10,298 nt of DNA from the NCBI GenBank assembly GCA_937906455.1, contig CALCYT010000031.1, positions 1-10,298 of the forward strand, read 5' to 3'. Of this stretch, positions 5,282-10,298 are shown one piece after another. The translations under genes and the position numbers were made by a program. The DNA comes from an uncultured Bacteroidales bacterium. Lineage in GTDB: Bacteria > Bacteroidota > Bacteroidia > Bacteroidales > F082. The notes beneath the pieces are model-generated. The model saw only the letters and a program-made list of their open reading frames with translations, made no database searches and had not been told where the DNA came from. The first letter of the stretch is position 1; each line of letters opens with the position of its first letter.

Positions 5282-7561
5282 ATGGCAAAGAAAGAAAGCA
5301 AGAAAAAAGGCAAGAAAAAAAACGTCAAGGTTTACCTGATAGTGATATGGTCGTTGTTTCTTATTGCGGCTCTGTCGGTGTTCCTGCTTTTCTATGGCAT
5401 CATTCACGAATGGTTTGGGCCCATGCCGACCTTTGAGGAGCTTGAGAACCCCGAGACGAACCTCGCCACCGAGATTATATCCGCCGACGGTAAGCTTCTT
5501 GGCACATATTACATAGAGAACCGCTCCAATGTGAGCTATGACGACATCTCGCCTGACCTCATCCATGCACTCATCTCCATCGAGGATGTCAGGTTTTATG
5601 AGCATAGCGGCATCGACAAAAAGGCATTGTTCAGGGTGGCTTATGGTGTCGCTACGGGCAACAGCGACCAGGGAGGCGGCAGCACGCTGACACAGCAGCT
5701 GGCAAAAAACCTATTCCCTCGCGGCGAGAATCTGAGTAAGACGAAACTCGTCATCAGAAAGTTCCAGGAATGGGTCACCGCCACGAAGCTGGAATACAAC
5801 TACTCGAAAGACGAGATTATCGCCATGTATCTCAACACCGTGTTTTTCGGACATAACGCCTACGGCATCAAGAAGGCGGCCGAGACATTCTTCAGCAAGG
5901 AGCCGGGGGAGCTTAACATGGAGGAAGCCGCGCTGCTGGCAGGTGTCGTCAACGCCCCGTCGAAATTCAGTCCGAAGAGAAACCCCAAAAACGCCCTGAC
6001 ACGACGCAATATCGTGCTTAAACGCATGGAAACCAACGGTTTTATCACCGAGATGCAATACGACTCCATCTCGCAGATTCCCATCGACTTGTCGCATTTC
6101 GGCATCCTTGACCATAACACGGGACAGGCCACTTATTTCCGTGAGTTCCTGAGAGGTATGATGCACGAATGGGCCAAGACACATTTCAAGCAGGACGGCA
6201 CCCCTTATAACATTTATAAAGACGGTCTGCGCATCTATACCACAATCGACTCGCGCATGCAGAGATATGCTGAGGAGGCGGTGCGCGAACATCTGTCGTT
6301 AGACCTGCAACCGGCGTTTTATGCGCATTGGAAAGACGACCCTAATGCTCCATTCGCCCTGCCTTCCGAAGATGATGTAGAGAAAATCATGACACTCTCG
6401 ATGAAACGCTCGGAACGTTACCGTGTGCTGAGAAACGCCGGCTGGAGCATGGACTCTATCATCGCCAACTTCAACACCCCCATCCCGATGACGGTGTTCT
6501 CGTGGGACGGCCCTATCGACACCGTCTTCACACCGATGGATTCAATACGTTATTATAAGTATTTCCTGCAGTCGGCACTGATGTCGGTGGAGACAGGCAC
6601 AGGCTATGTGAAGGCTTACGTGGGCGGCAACGACTATCGTTTCTTCAAGTATGACCATGTGACGCAGGCGCGACGACAGGTTGGCTCTACTTTCAAGCCC
6701 TTCCTCTACTCTTTGGCGATGCAGGAAGGCGAATATACCCCGTGCACCAAGGTCCCTGACATCAGCTACAGCATACAGCTCCCCGATGGAAAGTTCTGGG
6801 AACCAAAGGATTCCGGCAAGGCCACACTCGGCAAGGAAGTGACCTTGAGATGGGCTTTGGCACATTCCAACAACCGTATCTCGGCTTATCTGATGAAACG
6901 TTTCGGTCCGGACGCCGTCATACAGATGGCACGCAGGATGGGCGTCACCTCGCCATTGCAGGCAGTGCCGTCGATATGTCTCGGCGTATGCGACATCTCA
7001 CTGTACGAAATGGCAGGCGCGATGAGCACCTTCGCCAATAAAGGCGTATATGTGAAACCTATTTTCATCACGAAGATAGAAGATAAAAACGGTAATGTCA
7101 TAGATTCGTTCAAAGCTGAACAGACAGAGGCGATGGACGAGGTGACGGCTTATAAGATGATAGAACTGATGAAAGGCGTTGTGTATGAAGGCACAGGCGT
7201 AAGGCTGAGATATAAGTACGGCCTGAGAAATCCTATCGCGGGCAAGACAGGTACCACCCAGAACCAGAGCGACGGATGGTTTATGGGCATCACCCCCGAC
7301 CTCACCACCGGCGTGTGGACAGGCGCCGAAGACCGCTCAGTGCATTTCAAGACGATAACACTCGGACAAGGCTCTAACATGGCTCTGCCCGTGTGGGCTT
7401 TATATATGAAAAAGGTGTACGCCGACCCGACATTGCATATCAGCCAGGGCGATTTCACAAAGCCACTATCGAATGTCGAACTTGAATTCGACTGCGACAA
7501 ATACGAGGAGGAGCAGAATGCGGCGGCGACACCGGAAGATAACGAAGAAGAAGAGTTTTAA
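5282..7561 (+). CDS. Class A penicillin-binding protein (PBP1A-type bifunctional peptidoglycan synthase)
   Basis: A 759-residue inner-membrane enzyme that polymerises lipid II glycan strands and cross-links their peptides in the periplasm. A Lys-rich cytoplasmic start (1-16) and one transmembrane helix (about 17-40) precede the GT51 glycosyltransferase domain. That domain has EDVRFYEHSGID (101-112, probable catalytic Glu101), GGSTLTQQLAKNL (132-144) and the later LAGVVNAPSKFSP block (219-231). The transpeptidase domain carries all three active-site motifs: S469-T-F-K472, S529-N-N531 and K655-T-G-T658. It is therefore predicted active in both reactions and to be a beta-lactam target. The C-terminal tail is acidic (EEEQ...EDNEEEEF). 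The length and domain order fit mrcA/ponA-type enzymes. It is translated 3 bp after gldH, which suggests a functional link between the lipoprotein and murein synthesis. Copy 2 of the palindromic element begins 5 bp after the stop. Confidence 0.96.
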   Translation: MAKKESKKKGKKKNVKVYLIVIWSLFLIAALSVFLLFYGIIHEWFGPMPTFEELENPETNLATEIISADGKLLGTYYIENRSNVSYDDISPDLIHALISIEDVRFYEHSGIDKKALFRVAYGVATGNSDQGGGSTLTQQLAKNLFPRGENLSKTKLVIRKFQEWVTATKLEYNYSKDEIIAMYLNTVFFGHNAYGIKKAAETFFSKEPGELNMEEAALLAGVVNAPSKFSPKRNPKNALTRRNIVLKRMETNGFITEMQYDSISQIPIDLSHFGILDHNTGQATYFREFLRGMMHEWAKTHFKQDGTPYNIYKDGLRIYTTIDSRMQRYAEEAVREHLSLDLQPAFYAHWKDDPNAPFALPSEDDVEKIMTLSMKRSERYRVLRNAGWSMDSIIANFNTPIPMTVFSWDGPIDTVFTPMDSIRYYKYFLQSALMSVETGTGYVKAYVGGNDYRFFKYDHVTQARRQVGSTFKPFLYSLAMQEGEYTPCTKVPDISYSIQLPDGKFWEPKDSGKATLGKEVTLRWALAHSNNRISAYLMKRFGPDAVIQMARRMGVTSPLQAVPSICLGVCDISLYEMAGAMSTFANKGVYVKPIFITKIEDKNGNVIDSFKAEQTEAMDEVTAYKMIELMKGVVYEGTGVRLRYKYGLRNPIAGKTGTTQNQSDGWFMGITPDLTTGVWTGAEDRSVHFKTITLGQGSNMALPVWALYMKKVYADPTLHISQGDFTKPLSNVELEFDCDKYEEEQNAAATPEDNEEEEF

Positions 7562-7566
7562 TAAAT

Positions 7567-7707
7567 GTCATTTCGAGCGAAACGGAGTGGAGTCGAGACC
7601 TGAGCTTGCGAAAGCATTCACCTTCGGTGAATAAATCTCCTACAAACAGAGGATCTGCTTATATTACTGGAGATTTATTCATTCCGCTTTGCTCCAGTAG
7701 AAATGAC
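7567..7707. repeat. Palindromic intergenic element, copy 2
   Basis: A 141-bp relative of the 4671-4805 element. It starts with GTCATTTCGA (7567-7576) and ends with TAGAAATGAC (7698-7707). It contains the hairpin ATTCACC-TTC-GGTGAAT (7616-7632) and a perfect 12-bp inverted pair, GAATAAATCTCC (7629-7640) with GGAGATTTATTC (7669-7680). The reverse complement of its right end matches the left end of copy 1 closely (ACTGGAGC..AGCGGAATG), so the family is a long fold-back palindrome whose arms diverge. It ends 14 bp before the obgE ATG, the same spacing as copy 1 has to gldH. Confidence 0.85.
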
Positions 7708-7721
7708 AAAAACGATTAACT

Positions 7722-8711
7722 ATGGCGAATTCAAATTTTGTTGACTATGTGAAGATTTTCTGTCGTTCTGGCAAGGGCGGCAACGGTGCGATGCACTTCA
7801 TCCATGCCAAATACGTGCCTAAGGGCGGTCCTGACGGCGGCGACGGCGGCAAGGGCGGCGATGTGATATTGCGCGGCAACGCCCAGCTGTGGACGCTGCT
7901 GCATCTGCGTTACACCAAGCATCTCTTCGCCGGCGACGGCGAGCCGGGAGGCTCCAACCAACGCACCGGCGCACAAGGTAACGACGTGGTCATAGAAGTG
8001 CCTCTCGGCGCCGTGGCGTACGACGCGGAGACACACGAGCCTCTCGGCGAGGTGACCGAAGACGGACAGGAAATCGTCATCATGAAAGGCGGACGCGGCG
8101 GAAAAGGCAACACCTTCTTCAAGACAGCGACTCTGCAGGCACCGAAGTTCGCGCAGCCCGGCGAACCGTCGGAAGAACGCTGGATAATAATAGAACTGAA
8201 GCTGCTGGCCGACGTCGGTCTCGTGGGCTTCCCCAATGCCGGGAAATCAACGCTGCTGTCGGTGGTTTCCGCTGCAAAACCTGAAATCGCCGACTACCCG
8301 TTCACCACCCTGACACCTAACCTCGGTATTGTGCCTTATTATGACTTCAAATCGTTCATCATGGCGGATATTCCGGGCATAATAGAAGGCGCATCGGAAG
8401 GTAAAGGATTGGGTATCAGATTCTTACGTCATATTGAACGAAACTCGATACTGCTGTTCTTAGTGGCTGCCGACAGTCCGGATGTGAAGGAGGCATACGA
8501 CATTTTATTGAATGAATTGAAGAAATATAACCCGGAGCTTTTGGATAAGAAAAGGATTCTCGCTGTCAGCAAATGCGATTTGATTGATGAAGACACGAAG
8601 AAAGAAATAAAAAAACACCTGCCGAAGAAAATCCCGCACCTCTTCATCAGCTCTGCGACCGGCGAAGGTATTAAGGAGTTAAAGGATTTGATTTGGCTTT
8701 CATTAAGTTAA
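7722..8711 (+). CDS. obgE: Obg/CgtA ribosome-associated GTPase
   Basis: A 329-residue Obg GTPase, a cytoplasmic factor in late 50S ribosomal subunit assembly and stress signalling. The N-terminal Obg fold (about 1-160) is glycine-rich, with KGGPDGGDGGKGGDV (34-48) and GGRGGKGN (123-130). The G domain has G1 GFPNAGKST (169-177), switch I DYPFTTLTPNLG (191-202), G3 DIPG (216-219), a G4 variant SKCD (283-286) in place of NKxD, and G5 SSATGEG (310-316). The protein stops right after the G domain. It lacks the C-terminal extension of the longer proteobacterial and Bacillus proteins, and short forms are usual in Bacteroidetes. The ATG at 7722 gives the standard N-terminus (NFVDYVKIFCRSGKGGNG). The PAP2 gene starts 2 bp after its stop. 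Confidence 0.96.
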   Translation: MANSNFVDYVKIFCRSGKGGNGAMHFIHAKYVPKGGPDGGDGGKGGDVILRGNAQLWTLLHLRYTKHLFAGDGEPGGSNQRTGAQGNDVVIEVPLGAVAYDAETHEPLGEVTEDGQEIVIMKGGRGGKGNTFFKTATLQAPKFAQPGEPSEERWIIIELKLLADVGLVGFPNAGKSTLLSVVSAAKPEIADYPFTTLTPNLGIVPYYDFKSFIMADIPGIIEGASEGKGLGIRFLRHIERNSILLFLVAADSPDVKEAYDILLNELKKYNPELLDKKRILAVSKCDLIDEDTKKEIKKHLPKKIPHLFISSATGEGIKELKDLIWLSLS

Positions 8712-8713
8712 TA

Positions 8714-9277
8714 ATGTTAAACGATTTAGACCATCAGCTTTTTCTGTTTCTCAACGGCCTGCACGTTGGGTGGCTCGACCCTGTGATGACGTTCATCTCA
8801 TCGGAGACGGGCTGGATACCTTTTTATGCGGTGCTGGTTTTTCTCGTTTTCAAGAAATACAGATGGAAAGGCTTATGGATTATCCTCGGTGTGGCATTGC
8901 TTATCACCTGCTCCGACCAGCTCTCATCGCATGTCTTCAAGCCTGTGTTTCAGCGACTTAGACCTTGTCATGACCCGTTGATACAAGATTTGGTGCATCT
9001 TCCTTACGGACACTGCGGCGGTCAGTACGGATTTATCTCGTCGCATGCCGCCAACACCTTCGCCTTGGCGACGTTTATCTGGCTGACTATGCGAAAGTTC
9101 TACAAAAACATCGGCTGGCTGATGTTCTGCTGGGCGGCGGTGGTGTCGTACAGCCGCATCTACATGGGAGTTCACTTCCCCGGCGACGTCATCTGCGGTG
9201 CCGCAGTGGGAATGGTTTTGGGACTGGGAATTGGATGGTTGGAAAACAAATATCTGCTGAAAGACGAAGTGCAATGA
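8714..9277 (+). CDS. PAP2-family membrane phosphatase
   Basis: A 187-residue integral membrane protein with about five or six transmembrane helices, of the type 2 phosphatidic acid phosphatase superfamily. The three catalytic motifs are present: K76-x6-R83-P84 (KPVFQRLRP), S109-S110-H111 (a variant of PSGH) and S147-R148-x5-H154-x3-D158 (SRIYMGVHFPGD). His111 and His154 are the expected catalytic pair, and the active site should face the periplasm. Substrates in this family include undecaprenyl pyrophosphate, lipid A phosphates and phosphatidate derivatives; the sequence does not decide between them. The presence of a murein synthase nearby makes an undecaprenyl pyrophosphate role attractive but unproven. 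The ATG at 8714 lies 2 bp after the obgE stop. A TTG start at 8693 that would overlap obgE is less likely. Co-transcription with obgE is likely. Confidence 0.9.
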   Translation: MLNDLDHQLFLFLNGLHVGWLDPVMTFISSETGWIPFYAVLVFLVFKKYRWKGLWIILGVALLITCSDQLSSHVFKPVFQRLRPCHDPLIQDLVHLPYGHCGGQYGFISSHAANTFALATFIWLTMRKFYKNIGWLMFCWAAVVSYSRIYMGVHFPGDVICGAAVGMVLGLGIGWLENKYLLKDEVQ

Positions 9278-9301
9278 AGTGATTATACAGGTAATATCTT
9301 G

Positions 9302-9640
9302 TTAAAAATGCACTTTTATGCCAAGAGCTAAACCTAATATATCATACATTTTCAAATATTTACTGTTGAATGCGTCGATAATTCTTAATTCACTCGCATT
9401 AAATTGATAATATAAAGCGACTTTTTTAATTTTATTGCTATTATTGATTTTTATTAAATCAAATTGTTGTCCAAATATCAGATAAAAGCGCAAACTGGTT
9501 GAAAATCCGTAATAATTGTCGGGATAATAGTTTGGTTCAACCAACCAATAATCTTTTCCGAAAATGGAACTGACCATCACGCCCACAGTAAGCGGCTCAA
9601 AACCCATTCCTGACTTTGACAGTCCCAAACTGTTAATCAT
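9302..9640 (-). CDS. Unidentified AT-rich ORF, possible C-terminal remnant of a beta-barrel protein
   Basis: 112 residues, not recognised as a named family. Short alternating hydrophobic stretches such as GFSTSLRFYLIFG and an ending LGLALGIKVHF with a terminal Phe look like transmembrane beta strands and the final strand of an outer-membrane barrel. There is no signal peptide, and the ORF begins in the middle of such strand-like sequence. An in-frame TAA lies four codons upstream of its ATG, just where the GC-rich insertion sequence begins. The simplest reading is a gene whose 5' part was lost or separated by the insertion. A small intact gene cannot be excluded. GC content is about 32% by hand count. 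It converges on the PAP2 gene with a 24-bp gap. Confidence 0.4.
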   Translation of the reverse strand: MINSLGLSKSGMGFEPLTVGVMVSSIFGKDYWLVEPNYYPDNYYGFSTSLRFYLIFGQQFDLIKINNSNKIKKVALYYQFNASELRIIDAFNSKYLKMYDILGLALGIKVHF

Positions 9641-9712
9641 ATAACTTATTGATTAACAAAGACAACCAAAAACATCGTTGGTGGTGCGGGTGGCGCAAGG
9701 CTGAAAAATGAT

Positions 9713-9720
9713 TACTTTTG
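9713..9720 (+). promoter_or_regulatory. Possible -7 promoter element before the transposase
   Basis: TACTTTTG matches TAnnTTTG exactly, 4 bp before the ATG at 9725. Transcription from it would give an essentially leaderless message. No -33 element was recognised, so a chance match is possible. Confidence 0.3.
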
Positions 9721-9724
9721 TGGC

Positions 9725-10298
9725 ATGTATGTGCGCCGCAAGCGGAACCGAAGTGGTTCAATCAGTATTGTTGTCGTTGACAAGAGCAGGGGGAAGTACC
9801 GTGAGATAAAGACCTTCGGCACCTCCATTGACCCTGACGAGGTTGACAGGATCTGCCTTGAAGCCAGCCGATGGATATCCAAGTTCGGTGGCCAGCAGGA
9901 AATGGACTTCAGTGAGTCCGCCCGGGCCCTTGCCGGGGTGAAAGGTGCGCTGGCTCTCGTCGAGCGTACCATGCTGGACGCGCCCCAGGCCATACTGAAC
10001 CGCGTCTATGACCGGATAGGCTTCAACGCCATCGGGGACGACATCCTCCGCCACCTTGCCATCGCTCGGGTGTGCCAGCCGATGAGCAAGACGGCCACGG
10101 TCGAGTACCTGAAGTCATACTTCGACGAGGACGTGAAGCTGCACAAGATATACCGGTACATGGACAAGCTGCACAACACCCGTCAGGAGAAGGTGCAGCA
10201 AATCAGCGTCGCACACACGATGGGCGTTCTCGGCGGCCGCATCGGCCTGGTGTTCTACGATGTCACCACCTTGTACTTTGAGTCCGCCCCCGACCCGT
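9725..10298 (+). CDS. IS1634/IS1549-family DDE transposase, N-terminal part
   Basis: An open frame runs from the ATG at 9725 to the window edge, giving 191 codons with no stop. The start MYVRRKRNRSGSISIVVVDK and the following KYREIKTFGTS are typical of the IS1634/IS1549 branch of the IS4-like (DDE) transposases. The segment GLVFYDVTTLYFES (about 176-189) holds the expected first catalytic Asp in YDVTTLYFE. The remaining catalytic residues lie beyond the window, so activity cannot be judged. Sampled stretches are about 57% GC, clearly above the AT-rich ORF on its left, which supports recent arrival. The protein catalyses cut-and-paste movement of its element. Confidence 0.9.
   Translation, partial: MYVRRKRNRSGSISIVVVDKSRGKYREIKTFGTSIDPDEVDRICLEASRWISKFGGQQEMDFSESARALAGVKGALALVERTMLDAPQAILNRVYDRIGFNAIGDDILRHLAIARVCQPMSKTATVEYLKSYFDEDVKLHKIYRYMDKLHNTRQEKVQQISVAHTMGVLGGRIGLVFYDVTTLYFESAPDP

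Larger units (their letters stand above)
9650..10298 (+). mobile_element. Left end of an IS1634/IS1549-type insertion sequence (truncated by window)
   Basis: The element is defined by the transposase gene starting at 9725 and an abrupt rise in GC at about 9660-9690. The exact left terminus is not resolved. No terminal inverted repeat or target duplication can be tested because the right end lies outside the window, so the start coordinate is approximate (somewhere in 9640-9700). Confidence 0.65.

Noticed and set aside
8693..8713. TTG start of the PAP2 gene overlapping obgE
   Set aside because: The ATG at 8714, 2 bp after the obgE stop, gives a normal family N-terminus without overlap.
10072..10281. 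Plus-strand ORF of 69 codons near the right edge
   Set aside because: It lies in another frame inside the transposase gene, whose frame is open from 9725 and matches a known family.

Overview
The window looks like a chromosomal segment from a member of the Bacteroidota, most likely Bacteroidales. Three things point there: a gldH-type lipoprotein next to a class A penicillin-binding protein and a RicT/PSP1 protein, an Obg GTPase without the extra C-terminal domain, and matches to the Bacteroidetes -7 promoter element TAnnTTTG, with no clear Shine-Dalgarno sequences before the genes. No species can be named from the sequence alone.

Layout. Bases 1-63 are the tail of a gene ending in a hydrophobic segment and a basic tail. 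A COG0523/CobW-family metallochaperone GTPase with a long His/Asp/Glu stretch follows (188-1375). Between it and a convergent MATE efflux pump (1896-3284, minus strand) sits a very AT-rich gene for a four-helix-bundle protein (1502-1870). That gene lies between inward-facing AGATAA-type repeats that run into the last codons or stop codons of both neighbours, so the block looks like a small inserted cassette. From 3374 to 9277 all genes read rightward: ricT, gldH, a PBP1A-type peptidoglycan synthase, obgE and a PAP2 phosphatase. Two related palindromic elements (4671-4805 and 7567-7707) fill the spacers before gldH and before obgE, and each ends exactly 14 bp before the next ATG. At the right end lie a minus-strand AT-rich ORF that looks like the C-terminal remnant of a beta-barrel protein (9302-9640) and the first 191 codons of an IS1634/IS1549-type DDE transposase (9725 to the window end).

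Function. The centre is mostly cell-envelope and housekeeping work: a lipoprotein, a bifunctional murein synthase, a membrane lipid-phosphate phosphatase, a ribosome-associated GTPase and an Fe-S regulatory-type protein. gldH and the PBP gene (3 bp apart) and obgE and the PAP2 gene (2 bp apart) are very probably co-transcribed pairs. The accessory content is the four-helix-bundle cassette, the palindromic repeat pair and the insertion sequence. By hand count the four-helix-bundle gene is about 25% GC, the 9302-9640 ORF about 32% and sampled parts of the transposase about 57%. The housekeeping genes look close to half GC by eye. The strongest candidates for something little described are the four-helix-bundle cassette and the palindromic elements placed just before start codons.
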